Origin: an uncultured Granulosicoccaceae bacterium
GTDB taxonomy: Bacteria; Pseudomonadota; Gammaproteobacteria; Granulosicoccales; Granulosicoccaceae
NCBI GenBank assembly: GCA_938003855.1
Contig: CALKXD010000114.1
Coordinates: 1 to 61,503 of the forward strand
Length of the DNA stretch: 61,503 nt
Reading direction: 5' to 3'
Under the pieces are notes generated by a model, which was not told where the DNA came from, searched no databases, and worked only from the letters and a program-made list of their open reading frames with translations. This document shows, one piece after another, positions 1 to 9,387 of this stretch; within the stretch, counting starts at the first letter, position 1, and the number at the start of each line of letters is the position of its first letter. The position numbers and the translations under genes were made by a program.

Positions 1-372
1 TTTTCTCTGGCCAGTGACAGCCTGTTTTCTGATTCGTTCAAACCACCAAAGAGATCAGCTGTGTTTCAGGTTATTGGGCTCAGTTGACAAGGCTTGTCAT
101 GGTGAAAACTGCTGTGTTGCGAACGAATTAGACAATAGGCGATATCGACTGAGTGGATGGCTTGCATGGTTGTCGACAATGCTTGCTTGATTTGCGTTAG
201 ACGGTTGTGCGGGTTGATCAGAACGTTGATAAAAACCCGGCACAAGACTTCTGGCGGTATGCAACGAGTTGGTGTGAACATGGCAGGGCGCCAATGAATA
301 AAGGAGCAATTCCGCCACTGCCAGCTGATACTAGGCAAGGCATCCTGCTTGCGCTTCACTCATTAAACAACA
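1..372. other. Left-edge stretch without a supported gene
   Basis: No open frame here has a recognisable domain, a convincing ribosome binding site or a continuation beyond the edge. Short frames exist on both strands, but they overlap each other and are rich in residues typical of non-coding translation. The stretch lies downstream of the minus-strand gene ending at 373. No strong hairpin followed by a T-run was found. Confidence 0.5.
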
Positions 373-1983
373 CTATTGCTGGTCGTTGTTTTGAAACCAC
401 TGCTGCCAACGCGCCGCATCTCGACCAAAGCGCTGTGAGGTGATGGCAGTCAGTGCACCGCTGATGTCAGACTGTAGCCAGAGGGGGTCATTGGCAGGAT
501 TGGCCAGGCGGTTAATCAATGCTGAAACGGTAGCGCGGTCGCTTTGCTTGATCCAGCCGGCAGCGACGATGGCCATGACCGATGGGTCGAAATATTTATT
601 GCTGCGGTGTTGTGAGTCGCGCCACGGTGTTGAAAGAAGGGCCGGTTCTACTCTGCCATGTCCGTTGATCGCGATGTTACTTAGCAGATACCAATGAACC
701 AGCTGCTTCCAGGGGACTTGTCGGCTGGTAAATAAGGTGACGGTCGCGTCCGGTATAGGCTCCCGCAGCAGGCGGTTTAAAATCTCACCAAAGGCCGGAT
801 CTGCCAGAGCTCGGGGGTTTGCCAGAGCACGGCGTAAATTCCTCGCCCGGTCGGCGCCGTTAGCCGGATCGGAAATGACATCGTGCAGAGTGGTGTAGAT
901 CGCTTCAAGCTCGATAGCTGAAAGCTGAGGCACCGGTTGAGCAAGAAGTGCGTTAGTGTTGTTACTGTTGTTTTCGGTGCCGCTGCCACTGTTTGTAAAG
1001 TGCCAGAGCGAAGGTCCGTTGCGGTGGTAGCTGCTGATGAAAATTCCGTGCTGCGTCGTGTGGGAGATCGACATAGGGATAAAGGGCAACTTGCTGACCT
1101 GTGCAAATTGATTCGACCGGTCTAGTGACCAGAGTGCGCCGTTTTCACCCTTGCTGGTTATCATATAGAGCGTATCAGCGATGCTGTGTAGATCGCGTAT
1201 CCGGTGTTGCTCTGGTAAAGTGATATTTTCGATCGCACTGCCGTCGTAGGCATGTAGTGTTCGTGTGGGGCCGTTGTCTGCCCAGGCGTACAATTTATTG
1301 TTGTGAGTGGTGAGTCCGTCAATCCGGTCACTGTCGGGCCAGCCGGCAACGGCCCGCACCTGCCCGTTGTGCATCTGCAGCAGGCGTATTGCCGGGTCTT
1401 GGTTCGCCGAGCCTGCGAGGTAGCACTTTGCATTGAAGAACTCGGCATCGATCAATCGGCTGAAAGCGGCCTTGCCGGCCGGATAGTCATAGCTCAGTTG
1501 CCATTCGTCAGGAGAGGCAGTTCGTGACAGCATTTGTCCGGTCCACGATCCCGTCACAGCGATTAGCTGGTCGCCGCAGTCTTCCATGGCATGCACATGC
1601 ATGGCCCGGCCACTGTTCATGACCCGCCATTGCCAGGTGTGGCCATCGGTTACTGCGTACTCTCCCACACCGGCTGAGCGCCGCGGGTCCTCCAGCGGCC
1701 AGTATAGCAAGCCCTGGTATACGACCGGGCTGCCGGTGTCCTGGGAAAACAGGCTGCGTTCAAACCGTGTGGTGCCGGACGCCGGGTTGTAGCTGTATAT
1801 ATCAGCGACGTTGGTGTCCTGGTAGGGGCTGCTGTGCACAAACCAGATGCGCTGCCGGTATTCAATGAGATGGCTGATCGCAGGCCAGGTTTTTAGCGTG
1901 TGTACTTTTGTGAGTACGTCGAGGTCGTGAGCCTGTAGCACAGTGGTAAACAGCAGCAACAACGCGCTGATAAGCTTTGACAT
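373..1983 (-). CDS. Exported protein of unknown function, propeller-like with C-terminal helical part
   Basis: The 536-residue product begins with a classical signal peptide (MSK, a Leu-rich core, then LQAHD near residue 19), so it should act in the periplasm or outside. Residues about 25-330 alternate short beta-like stretches with recurring patterns such as SYNPASG, YAWADNG and LWSLDRSNQ, as in a beta-propeller. A Gly/Ser/Asn-rich linker (SGSGTENNSNNTN) follows, then a helical segment ending in a Trp-rich motif (RWQQWF) of the kind seen at the end of HEAT-like modules. No catalytic motif was recognised. It appears to be monocistronic: the next gene on this strand, the hybrid kinase, ends 275 bases upstream of its start. 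Function is unknown; the domain description is inference from composition. Confidence 0.75.
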   Translation of the reverse strand: MSKLISALLLLFTTVLQAHDLDVLTKVHTLKTWPAISHLIEYRQRIWFVHSSPYQDTNVADIYSYNPASGTTRFERSLFSQDTGSPVVYQGLLYWPLEDPRRSAGVGEYAVTDGHTWQWRVMNSGRAMHVHAMEDCGDQLIAVTGSWTGQMLSRTASPDEWQLSYDYPAGKAAFSRLIDAEFFNAKCYLAGSANQDPAIRLLQMHNGQVRAVAGWPDSDRIDGLTTHNNKLYAWADNGPTRTLHAYDGSAIENITLPEQHRIRDLHSIADTLYMITSKGENGALWSLDRSNQFAQVSKLPFIPMSISHTTQHGIFISSYHRNGPSLWHFTNSGSGTENNSNNTNALLAQPVPQLSAIELEAIYTTLHDVISDPANGADRARNLRRALANPRALADPAFGEILNRLLREPIPDATVTLFTSRQVPWKQLVHWYLLSNIAINGHGRVEPALLSTPWRDSQHRSNKYFDPSVMAIVAAGWIKQSDRATVSALINRLANPANDPLWLQSDISGALTAITSQRFGRDAARWQQWFQNNDQQ

Positions 1984-2199
1984 GATCTGCCGTATTTGCC
2001 GGGTCGGGTGTGAATGGAGAATTCAACCCTTCCGACACCGGTGCGACTGATGGGTTCCGCGCAGAGTGCGTCGAGCGACCTTAGCGTCTCCCAAGGGTGA
2101 CGCGGTGTTGAAACTTAAGAAGAGTTTATCCCGCGCTCAGTGGTCCCGGAGCTTCACACGGTGGCTGGCTGGCGGATCTGTATTGATCGTACAGAACTG

Positions 2200-2230
2200 C
2201 CGGGAGACAGCACAAGCGGCAGTCTCCCGG
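2200..2230 (-). terminator. Hairpin downstream of the hybrid kinase, possible terminator
   Basis: A perfect 9-bp stem (CCGGGAGAC / GTCTCCCGG) with a 13-base loop lies about 28 bases past the stop codon of the hybrid kinase. It lacks an obvious T-run, so it may be a weak or factor-assisted terminator, or an mRNA-stabilising hairpin. Confidence 0.4.
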
Positions 2231-2258
2231 TGGAATGCTGTTTTGTTGCAACGGTCGT

Positions 2259-4613
2259 CTAGGCGGCCTTGCGGTTCTGTATGTCAATACCTGGCAGCCA
2301 GCGATTAAGTGCCTTGAACAGCTCGTCGATTGTGATCGGTTTGGTGGCGAAATCGTCCATACCGGCTTCGAGACATTTATCGCTGTCACCACGCATGGCG
2401 TTTGCTGTCAGGGCAACAATAGGGCAGCGTTCAGCGTTGGTTTCTGCTTCAAATTCCCGTATTACACGGGTGGCATCAAGTCCGTTCATTTCCGGCATCG
2501 AGACGTCCATAAATACCAGGCTTGGTCGATTGGCCTTGAATGCTTCCACACCCAGTAAACCGTTTTCTGCAATTTCCAGTTCAAATCCGCTGTTTTCGAG
2601 CATGCTGGTAATAACGATTTGATTAATTTCGTTATCTTCAACAATAAGCAGTCGTGGCTTCGGGCCGGTGTTTTCAGGTTCGTTAGCTGCAGGTAATGGC
2701 TCGTCGATATGATCGATAACGGCATCGTTGCCAGCGGCAGTCAACGGTCCGTTGAGAAGCAATCCCTGGTCATCGCTCAGTGACAGCACCCCGGTGATCG
2801 AAGCGTGCAACTGCGCTGCCGGCGCGGGTTTAATCAGGCAGTCGGCAAAGCCGAGGTCGCGGATGCGTTCTCTTTGCACTGATTGATCCACTGAAGACAG
2901 CAATACAATCGGGACATTTTGCATGTTTGGAATGTCGAGTAGCGCACTGCACAATTCATAACCATCCATACCCGGCATCTGGAAATCGATGATTGCCACA
3001 CCGAACGGTATGTTATCGGATTGTCCCTGCTCACAGACGCGAATCGCTTCGTCGCCACTGCGTGCGACCACCGGAACCATTCCCCAGGAGGCCACACGGC
3101 GGCTGAGTATTTCGCAGTTCACCGGAAGATCATCAACGATAAGCACCTTGACACCGGCAAAGGGTATTTCTTTTAGGGGGGCTTCGATCTGCTCTTCGGA
3201 GTGATCGACCGGCAATTCAATCTCGAAGTAAAACTCCGATCCTTCACCTTCGACAGAGGACAGTTTTATATCGCTGCCCATCAATCGTACCAGCCGGCGT
3301 GATATCGCAAGGCCGAGCCCGGTACCTTCGTATTTGCGGTTCGAAGCGCCGTCCACCTGCTCAAACTCACTGAATACCGCAGCCTGTTTGTGTTCCGGTA
3401 TGCCAATGCCAGTATCAGTTACCCGAACCGTCAGTGAGCTGGCATCGGTGCCGAACACACCCTCAACTTTGACAATGACATGGCCGCTTTCGGTGAACTT
3501 AATGGCGTTGCCGGTCAGGTTGGTCATAATCTGTCTGATTCGGCCCACGTCACCAATATATCTATCGGGAATTTTCAGATCGTAGTCTAGAACAAGCTCA
3601 ATGCCCTTAGCGCGTGCTCTGGTTGCGAGTAGCGCTGCGACGTCTTCCAGTGCCAGACGCAGATTGAACGGGGCGGGATCTAGTTCCAGCTTGCCGGCCT
3701 CAATCTTAGAGAAATCCAGAATGTCGTTAATGATTGTCAATAGTGCCAGGCCGGATTTTGAAACCGTTGACGCATACATGCGCTGCTCCTGCGACAACTC
3801 GCTCTCCAGCAGCAACTCGGTCATCCCGATGACGCCGTTCATTGGCGTTCTGATTTCGTGGCTCATATTAGCAAGAAATTCAGATTTGGCGCGGTTGGAT
3901 GCCTCGGCCTGATTGCGTGACTTTTTAAGCTCCGCCTCGCGAGTCGCCAGCTCCATTTCATTTTTCTTAAACTCGGTGACATCTGTTTTTATGTCGACGG
4001 TGTGACCACAATCCAGTTTGGCCAGTGTCACCGTGTAGTACTTGTCGGTTTTCTCGTTGAATACGGTGACGGGAGTGCCGCTGGTTATCTGGGCTGCGCG
4101 GGCGTCGAGCATGTGCTCTACCCATATCTCGGCATCTAGAACATTGTCTGCTGATTCAGGCGCTGTGCGCAGCAGAATGTCCCGTTCCTGCATGCCACGC
4201 GTCAGTGACAGTCCATAGTCGGCGCAGTATTTTTCCATCGCACTGTTGTATTGCACCAACAGGTGGTTTTTGTCGTACACGGCAAATGGTGCATCCACCA
4301 TGTTCAGGGCGTTGAACATCAGTGCGGACGCATCGAGGCTTTTTTTCTGATAGATAATCAGCGGAATCCCGATGCCGACGATTAAGCTGGTTGTCAGCAA
4401 GCCGGCCACTTTGGCCAGTTTGGTAGGAGGCATTTCTGAATTTAACAGCAGAAACAGCACACACAGGCCGGCCACAGTGGCCAGGATACAGAGCAGGAAC
4501 GTTAGGATAAACAGACTTTTGTTGGTGCTGGCACCATCAAGTTTTGTCTGTAAGTTGCTAACAAACGAGTCTTTGCCACCTTCATTTTTTGTTGTATTCA
4601 CAGGCTCTGCCAC
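2259..4613 (-). CDS. Hybrid sensor histidine kinase (2 TM, PAS, HisKA, HATPase, two receivers)
   Basis: The 784-residue inner-membrane kinase has two transmembrane helices (about 33-57 and 67-88) with almost no periplasmic loop. A PAS-like domain (about 95-215) and a short coiled coil follow. The HisKA box is [10 protein letters not shown] with the phosphorylated His at 252; the HATPase carries the N-box, DTGIGI and GTGLGL (about 355-470). The first receiver has LIVDD and Asp543 in [11 protein letters not shown]; the second has LIVEDNEIN, Asp703 in [11 protein letters not shown] and K759. Both receivers look competent. There is no C-terminal HPt domain and no cognate output gene nearby, so phosphate probably passes to a distant HPt/regulator. 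The near absence of a sensor loop suggests membrane or cytosolic sensing by PAS. It appears to be an orphan gene. Confidence 0.93.
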   Translation of the reverse strand: MAEPVNTTKNEGGKDSFVSNLQTKLDGASTNKSLFILTFLLCILATVAGLCVLFLLLNSEMPPTKLAKVAGLLTTSLIVGIGIPLIIYQKKSLDASALMFNALNMVDAPFAVYDKNHLLVQYNSAMEKYCADYGLSLTRGMQERDILLRTAPESADNVLDAEIWVEHMLDARAAQITSGTPVTVFNEKTDKYYTVTLAKLDCGHTVDIKTDVTEFKKNEMELATREAELKKSRNQAEASNRAKSEFLANMSHEIRTPMNGVIGMTELLLESELSQEQRMYASTVSKSGLALLTIINDILDFSKIEAGKLELDPAPFNLRLALEDVAALLATRARAKGIELVLDYDLKIPDRYIGDVGRIRQIMTNLTGNAIKFTESGHVIVKVEGVFGTDASSLTVRVTDTGIGIPEHKQAAVFSEFEQVDGASNRKYEGTGLGLAISRRLVRLMGSDIKLSSVEGEGSEFYFEIELPVDHSEEQIEAPLKEIPFAGVKVLIVDDLPVNCEILSRRVASWGMVPVVARSGDEAIRVCEQGQSDNIPFGVAIIDFQMPGMDGYELCSALLDIPNMQNVPIVLLSSVDQSVQRERIRDLGFADCLIKPAPAAQLHASITGVLSLSDDQGLLLNGPLTAAGNDAVIDHIDEPLPAANEPENTGPKPRLLIVEDNEINQIVITSMLENSGFELEIAENGLLGVEAFKANRPSLVFMDVSMPEMNGLDATRVIREFEAETNAERCPIVALTANAMRGDSDKCLEAGMDDFATKPITIDELFKALNRWLPGIDIQNRKAA

Positions 4614-4953
4614 AAGATTAGCGGGTTATTAGCTGAGTCGACAGCAGTTGGTTAGCTGCTGAGGGGCTACATTTTCTACTCCAGAGGTAACGGCATTGGC
4701 TGGTACAAATTAAATTCACATCTTTGTTGCTGTGAACCCGGTGGATATTACTAAAGCGGCGAAACCCGGGTGCAATCAAAGCGCTCCGTTGTAGCGTGTC
4801 AGGTTGACCGGAAGATGGCTTTTTTCAGGTGAATTCTGATCACGGTAGCGGACCGACAACGGAGGGATTTCCCTCTTGCAATGGACACAGACAAGCGGTG
4901 GCGGTTCTACTTAAAACAGGATGTTTAAATCGCCGACAACAAGGAGAGAGTCT
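4614..4953. other. Divergent intergenic region (hybrid kinase / peptidoglycan hydrolase)
   Basis: This 340-base gap separates two divergently transcribed genes and must hold both promoters. A TTGACC box at 4804-4809 is a possible -35 for the plus-strand gene, but no good -10 follows at 16-18 bases. A short palindrome (GAGGGATTTCCCTC, about 4861-4875) lies closer to that gene. No small gene is supported. Confidence 0.35.
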
Positions 4954-5625
4954 ATGGCGGGGTTAACCGGATCGGTGGGGTCGCGGGGCAGAAATCGACG
5001 CGCAGATGTGGTCGTTGTGCAGCGCTTGCTGAACCGTTGGTTGAAAAATATCGGCCTTGACGGGCCGCTGATTGAAGATGGCCTGGCGGGGCGTAAAACA
5101 GTGCTGGCTATTGTTGAGTTTCAAGGTCGTGTGGTCGGTATGGATGAGCCTGATGGCCGCGTTGATCCAGACGGTACTACCCTTAAATTGTTAAAGTCCG
5201 GGCAACTCAGCCTCAAGTTACTGCCGAAAACCGGTGTCGGCTATTACGGTTACGGCGTTGGCAAAAAGCGTTACGGGACCGCGGCTACTCTGGCATCTAT
5301 AAAGCGCGTAGCAAAATCGATGGACGCCGTTGGTATCAGCGTTGGTGTGGGTAATATCAGTTATAAAGCAGGGGGCCCGATGCGACCGCATGCAAGTCAT
5401 CAGCGCGGTGTGGATGTAGATTTCCGGCCGCTGCGCATCGATACACTTAAAAAACCAGTAACGATAGATGATGCAAGCTACAGTGCTGCCAATACTAAAG
5501 TGCTGGTGCGTGCACTGAAGCATGAGAGTAACGTCGATATTATTCTATTTAATGACGACTCTATTCGCGGCGTGAAGTTCTGGACCGGACACGATAACCA
5601 TTTGCATGTGCGTTTTAAGAAATGA
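4954..5625 (+). CDS. Leaderless peptidoglycan hydrolase: peptidoglycan-binding domain plus MepA/M15-like peptidase
   Basis: The start at 4954 (MAGLTG) is preferred over the in-frame ATG at 4921 because AGGAGAG sits just upstream of it; the product is 223 residues. Residues about 10-85 form a peptidoglycan-binding fold (VVVQRLLNRWL, AIVEFQ). The C-terminal half has LAS-type metallopeptidase ligands: HASHQRGVDVD (His149 and Asp156, the H-x6-D motif) and HDNHLHVRF (the HxH motif), as in penicillin-insensitive murein endopeptidase MepA and D-Ala-D-Ala peptidases. It should therefore cut peptide cross-links of murein. There is no signal peptide, so it needs another exit route (type VI secretion, lysis) or is released on cell death. 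The next gene overlaps by four bases and encodes a lipoprotein, which makes an effector-immunity pair possible. Confidence 0.8.
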   Translation: MAGLTGSVGSRGRNRRADVVVVQRLLNRWLKNIGLDGPLIEDGLAGRKTVLAIVEFQGRVVGMDEPDGRVDPDGTTLKLLKSGQLSLKLLPKTGVGYYGYGVGKKRYGTAATLASIKRVAKSMDAVGISVGVGNISYKAGGPMRPHASHQRGVDVDFRPLRIDTLKKPVTIDDASYSAANTKVLVRALKHESNVDIILFNDDSIRGVKFWTGHDNHLHVRFKK

Positions 5626-6215
5626 CCCTTGCTGCACTGCGAACAGTGCTGGCGGCAGCATCTATGGCCGGACTGCTGACTGGCGGCTGCGCAACTGCCG
5701 TGCATCAGCCAGTGACGCAGGCGGCGATTGAAGCCGATGCAACGTTTGTCGCGCTGTGGTGGTCAGAGGCGCAGATGGAAAATCTCGACCTCGATAATCC
5801 GCCGGTTAAATCCACCTTAATGACCCTGGTGCAATGGGATGCCAGCGATCCGGTTGGAACGCTGCACCCGGAGCAATTCGAGGTAAACACCAGCGTCAGT
5901 GCGTCAAGCGCTGTGACCCGTCCGCTGTGGATAGAAATATCGTCTCGCTGGGGAATTGGTCGTCTGTCTGATCAAAAGGATTTAACCTGGACAGACTGGC
6001 TATTGGTGAAACAGCTCGATGTGCTTGAGCCGGGTATTGCACAGACAGAAGTGTTCCGCTATCCGGTTGCGATAGATGCAATGCAACAGACGCTGTTTGA
6101 GCAAGGCCGGTGGCCATGGGTGTATCAGGTCACACTGTCGGTATTTGCTGACAAGTCTAAATCAGTTCGCCTGGCGGAAGTGACCAGGCAACTTGATATT
6201 CTTGCCGCCGATTAA
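5622..6215 (+). CDS. Lipoprotein of unknown function, coupled to the peptidoglycan hydrolase
   Basis: The 197-residue protein opens with a lipoprotein signal (hydrophobic stretch, lipobox LTGGC with the lipidated Cys near residue 23). The mature part is small, acidic and Trp-rich (ALWWSEAQ, TWTDWLL, RWPWVYQVTL), with no recognised domain. Its ATG overlaps the stop of the hydrolase gene (ATGA), so the two are translationally coupled and probably made together. A periplasm-facing lipoprotein paired with a murein hydrolase could be an activator, an anchor or an immunity protein. The sequence alone does not decide this. Confidence 0.7.
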   Translation: MTLAALRTVLAAASMAGLLTGGCATAVHQPVTQAAIEADATFVALWWSEAQMENLDLDNPPVKSTLMTLVQWDASDPVGTLHPEQFEVNTSVSASSAVTRPLWIEISSRWGIGRLSDQKDLTWTDWLLVKQLDVLEPGIAQTEVFRYPVAIDAMQQTLFEQGRWPWVYQVTLSVFADKSKSVRLAEVTRQLDILAAD

Positions 6216-6238
6216 AGCGGCCCGTGAAGACTGTGGGC

Positions 6239-6763
6239 TCAGGCGCTGATCGGGCGTTTCGGGAGCACCCAGTCTGCTCTGATGAAATGGCAGGTATAGC
6301 CATTCGGATAGCGCTCGAGGTAGTTCTGGTGCTCCGGTTCTGCTTCCCAGAAATCGCCGGCGGGCTCTACCTCAGTGACGACGGCTGCCGGCCACAGACC
6401 TGAAGCGTTGACATCTGCGATGGTATCTTCGGCAATGGCCTTCTGCTTGTCTGAGCAATAGTAGATGGCAGACCGATAGGACGGACCGGTATCGTTGCCT
6501 TGACGCATCGGCGTAGACGGATCGTGAATCTGAAAGAAAAACTCCAGCATATTGCGGTAATTGGTAACAGTGGTATCGAAGATAATCTCGATGCCCTCTG
6601 CGTGTGTGCCGTGATTGCGGTAGGTGGCGTTGGCGACATCGCCGCCGGTGTAACCGACCCTTGTCTTCAGCACACCGGGTTGGTGACGGATCAGATCTTC
6701 CATGCCCCAGAAACACCCTCCGGCAAGGACGGCACGCTCGGTGTTGGCGGCATTCGTGGTCAT
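6239..6763 (-). CDS. msrA: Peptide-methionine (S)-S-oxide reductase
   Basis: MsrA repairs oxidised methionine in proteins and free methionine-S-sulfoxide, using thioredoxin-type reductants. The 174-residue product carries the catalytic GGCFWG motif (Cys17) near the N-terminus, followed by the family signatures [37 protein letters not shown] and [15 protein letters not shown]. No signal peptide is present, so it is cytoplasmic. A possible recycling Cys lies in YTCHF near the C-terminus. It is read alone on the minus strand, convergent with the lipoprotein gene and downstream of the response regulator, from which it is separated by a terminator-like hairpin. Confidence 0.95.
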   Translation of the reverse strand: MTTNAANTERAVLAGGCFWGMEDLIRHQPGVLKTRVGYTGGDVANATYRNHGTHAEGIEIIFDTTVTNYRNMLEFFFQIHDPSTPMRQGNDTGPSYRSAIYYCSDKQKAIAEDTIADVNASGLWPAAVVTEVEPAGDFWEAEPEHQNYLERYPNGYTCHFIRADWVLPKRPISA

Positions 6764-6785
6764 TTGATTCTCCAGGTTAATTGGT

Positions 6786-6811
6786 AAAAGGGGCGATCTG
6801 AGGTTAGCCCC
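6786..6811 (-). terminator. Rho-independent terminator after the BaeR-like regulator
   Basis: On the minus strand a GGGGC/GCCCC stem with a 12-base loop is followed directly by TTTT. It lies about 30 bases beyond the response regulator stop and separates that operon from msrA. Confidence 0.55.
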
Positions 6812-6843
6812 GTACTTGCAGGGGTTTTATGGGCGCGAAGCCA

Positions 6844-7545
6844 TTACTCAATACTGTAGCCTACCCCGTACTCAGATTTTATCAGCTCCCGACCGTCGAT
6901 TTTATCGTTTAGTTTTTTACGTAAATGACTGACGTGGCTGTCAATGGTGCGATCACTGACGACGCGATGATCGTCGTAAATAGCACGCATCAGTTGATAG
7001 CGCGAAAATGGCATGCCGGGTTTTGACAGCAGTTCGCGAAGAATTCTAAATTCAATGCGGGTCAGCGATACCGGTTGTCCCAGAATAGAGCAGCGCTGAT
7101 TTTCGTGATCGATAACCATGTCCTGTCTGCCCGCCTGGTCTGTCACTGCAGGAGGTTGAATCGAACCGGGCTGTGTACGTCGCAACACCGAACTGACTCT
7201 GGCGACCAGTTCCGGCAGGCTGAACGGCTTGCAGACATAGTCATCGGCACCAGCAGTAAAGCCATCAAGCCGGTCCTGCTCGTCTACTCTGGCAGTAAGC
7301 ATGATAACCGGCACTGACGAGATCTGGCGTATTTTGCGACAGATTGAAAGCCCGTTTCCACCGGGCAGCATGATATCCAGTATCACCAGCGCCGGCTGCA
7401 TCGATTCAACCGTGGCGATAGCGTTGGTGCCATCGTGCAGGATTTCTACCTGATAGTTCTCGTGGACCAGGTAGTCGCGTATCAGCTGTGCAATTTTAAT
7501 TTCATCTTCGATGACCAGAACGCCTGCGTTGACCGGGGATGTCAT
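6844..7545 (-). CDS. BaeR-like OmpR/PhoB-family response regulator
   Basis: The 233-residue regulator starts at the ATG at 7545, whose ATGA overlaps the kinase stop; the open frame extends further upstream, but only inside the kinase gene. The receiver has VIEDE, the phospho-acceptor in VILDIMLPGGNG, MLTA and KPFS. The winged-helix output domain ends in YDDHRVVSDRTIDSHVSHLRKKL and YGVGYSIE, very close in pattern to BaeR. It is co-transcribed with the BaeS-like kinase and is divergent from the SHP/diheme cytochrome operon, its most likely target. Confidence 0.92.
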   Translation of the reverse strand: MTSPVNAGVLVIEDEIKIAQLIRDYLVHENYQVEILHDGTNAIATVESMQPALVILDIMLPGGNGLSICRKIRQISSVPVIMLTARVDEQDRLDGFTAGADDYVCKPFSLPELVARVSSVLRRTQPGSIQPPAVTDQAGRQDMVIDHENQRCSILGQPVSLTRIEFRILRELLSKPGMPFSRYQLMRAIYDDHRVVSDRTIDSHVSHLRKKLNDKIDGRELIKSEYGVGYSIE

Positions 7546-9056
7546 CGTGCTGGGACCGGTAAGGTAATCGTGATTTTTAAGCCTCCCATAGCTGATTCGG
7601 TTGCTTGAATTGTGCCCTGATGGGCAGTGACGATATTGCGGCACAGCGCCAGACCAAGTCCGGCCCCACCGGTGTCACGGCTGCGGGAATCGTCATCCCG
7701 ATAGAGGGCGTCAAATAATTTCTCAAGCGACCGGGCCGGGGGGCACGGTGCGGTGTCGTCAATAATAATCTCCAGTTGCCGGTTGGTGACGGTGGCAGCA
7801 ATGGTGATTGACCCCGGTGGGTCGGTATAGGTAATAGCGTTGGATAGCAGATTGGTCAGCAGTTGATTCAGCCGTTGTCTGTCACCTGAGATCGCCGGTG
7901 TTGTCGTGGCTTGCCAGTGGATGGTAATTGCTGACTTTTCCGCCAGCGGCGATAATGATTGTACCGCCGATGAAATGCAGTCGGTGACATTCACCGTGGT
8001 GAATTTGTAGCGCAGGCCACCGATATCCGATATCGATAACTGGTATAGATCATCAACCAGTGCGGACAACCGAGTCACCTCCTGAGCCAGTGACTGCAGC
8101 TGATTTTTATCGAATGTCCGCAAGCCGTCCTGCAGTGCCTGTATTTCACCTGTCAGAATAGTGAGCGGGGTTCGCAGCTCATGAGATACGTCTGCCAGCA
8201 GACGTTGTCGTGCCGAGCGGGTGCTTTCGAGGGTCTCCCGCAGCCTTTCCACATTGCCTGTGAGCTGAGTCAGTTCATCCGGGTGTCGGGCAGGCAGTGG
8301 TGGCCACGGTGCGTAGTTGCCTTTTGATAAGTCAGCCACACGCTGTACCAGCTGTTTAATCGGTGACACCAACGCGCGTGACAGCAACCAGGAGGCAAGC
8401 CCGGCCAGCAACAGTGCGAAAAGCCCGATCAGTGCACTGCGATGGTACTGCTGTCTTGAAAACGCGGTGTCGGTGGGTGATCCGATACTGCGAATAACCA
8501 CTGCTCTCAGCTCACCGATGGTGTCGCCGTCAAGAATGATCGGCAAGTTGATTGTGTTGGTGCTGTCGCCGTCGAGGATCTCGCCGGCAATCTGCACGCC
8601 ATCAGTGTCATACAGGCCGGTAGCCGGTCCGGCAACACTTTTGCGACCATCACGGTGATAGGGAGTGCGCTTTGCATCGCGGGGAGCGCGCGGGGGATGG
8701 TTGTCGTCTTGCTGTGCCGGGCCGTTGCCGTCATGGCGATCAGAGCGAGGCGGCAAGCGCTGCAAATCATCGTCTTGAGGCGGGGCGTGTGCGGTTTTCC
8801 GGCGATGCGGTACATGTTGCCTGATAATGCGCCTGAAGCCCGTTTCAGTGACCGCCGACCAGCTATTGCCGGCCGCTGTGTAGTGCTCGATGAGTTCCTC
8901 TGAAATTATCTCAAGTCGCACCAGATCCAGCGCATTGATGTAGTCAAGAAACCCGCGATTGAAGCTCCAGCGCGCCAGGCCCAGCGTGGCAGCTAACACA
9001 ACGACTGTCAGCGCTAGAAAGCTGAGAAACAATTTTAGAGTAATCGAAGAGCGCAT
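7542..9056 (-). CDS. BaeS-like sensor histidine kinase with a His/Pro/Asp/Arg-rich periplasmic insert
   Basis: The 504-residue membrane kinase has a first helix at about 8-30, a BaeS-type start of the sensor (SFNRGFLDYI), a second helix at about 207-230, a HAMP domain, the HisKA box DVSHELRTPLTI with His292, and an HATPase ending in GAGLGLALCRNI. The sensor holds an unusual segment at about residues 80-140, rich in His, Pro, Asp, Arg and Gln (for example RHDGNGPAQQDDNHPPR). Such a segment is probably disordered and could bind metal. It is co-transcribed with the BaeR-like regulator (ATGA overlap). The neighbouring heme-protein operon suggests it senses a redox, oxygen/NO or metal cue; that is inference. 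Confidence 0.92.
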   Translation of the reverse strand: MRSSITLKLFLSFLALTVVVLAATLGLARWSFNRGFLDYINALDLVRLEIISEELIEHYTAAGNSWSAVTETGFRRIIRQHVPHRRKTAHAPPQDDDLQRLPPRSDRHDGNGPAQQDDNHPPRAPRDAKRTPYHRDGRKSVAGPATGLYDTDGVQIAGEILDGDSTNTINLPIILDGDTIGELRAVVIRSIGSPTDTAFSRQQYHRSALIGLFALLLAGLASWLLSRALVSPIKQLVQRVADLSKGNYAPWPPLPARHPDELTQLTGNVERLRETLESTRSARQRLLADVSHELRTPLTILTGEIQALQDGLRTFDKNQLQSLAQEVTRLSALVDDLYQLSISDIGGLRYKFTTVNVTDCISSAVQSLSPLAEKSAITIHWQATTTPAISGDRQRLNQLLTNLLSNAITYTDPPGSITIAATVTNRQLEIIIDDTAPCPPARSLEKLFDALYRDDDSRSRDTGGAGLGLALCRNIVTAHQGTIQATESAMGGLKITITLPVPAR

Positions 9057-9387
9057 AGCAGTCTGGAGTAACGTAAAGCTTCATCGAAGCGGTTCGGAGA
9101 AAAGAGTTTACCGTTATTAGCGGAATAGTGACCTGAACCTGCCTGCAATCGAGCAATGTGCAGGAAATTCCACATTCCGGTGTATCAGGCACGAAAGGCC
9201 CGGCATCAGCTGTTGTAAGCGCTGACGATTCCTGTGTCAGAAAAATAAAGACCGATGATCACCATTGTGGGCCGGCGCACGACCATTCGGTTTTTGTGGG
9301 CCGCGACCGGTGCCGCGATGCAGAGTTTAAGCTTCTCTTAACGTAGCGGCCATAGGCTTGCACCATGAAAATAACGGGTGAAGGTCT
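9057..9387. other. Divergent regulatory region between BaeSR-like genes and the SHP operon
   Basis: This 331-base gap must hold the promoters of both operons. Besides the direct repeat annotated at 9326-9341, a related AACGTAAAGCTTC element sits near the kinase start (about 9071-9083), and AGAGTTTACCGTTATTAGCGG lies at about 9102-9122. These resemble parts of the SHP-proximal repeat. No gene is supported here. Confidence 0.5.
9326..9341 (+). promoter_or_regulatory. Candidate response-regulator box (TTTAA-N6-CTTAA direct repeat)
   Basis: Two half-sites TTTAA and CTTAA are spaced one helical turn apart (11 bases, start to start), as in sites bound by OmpR/PhoB-type regulators of the QseB/PmrA kind. 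The repeat lies about 45-60 bases upstream of the SHP start, consistent with activation of that operon by the divergent BaeR-like regulator. Confidence 0.4.

Noticed and set aside
1-372. Minus-strand frames of 73-97 codons at the left edge
   Set aside because: Overlapping frames with shadow-like composition, no RBS and no domain.
6844-7644. Longer response-regulator start at 7644
   Set aside because: It lies inside the kinase gene. The ATGA-coupled start at 7545 matches the BaeR length.
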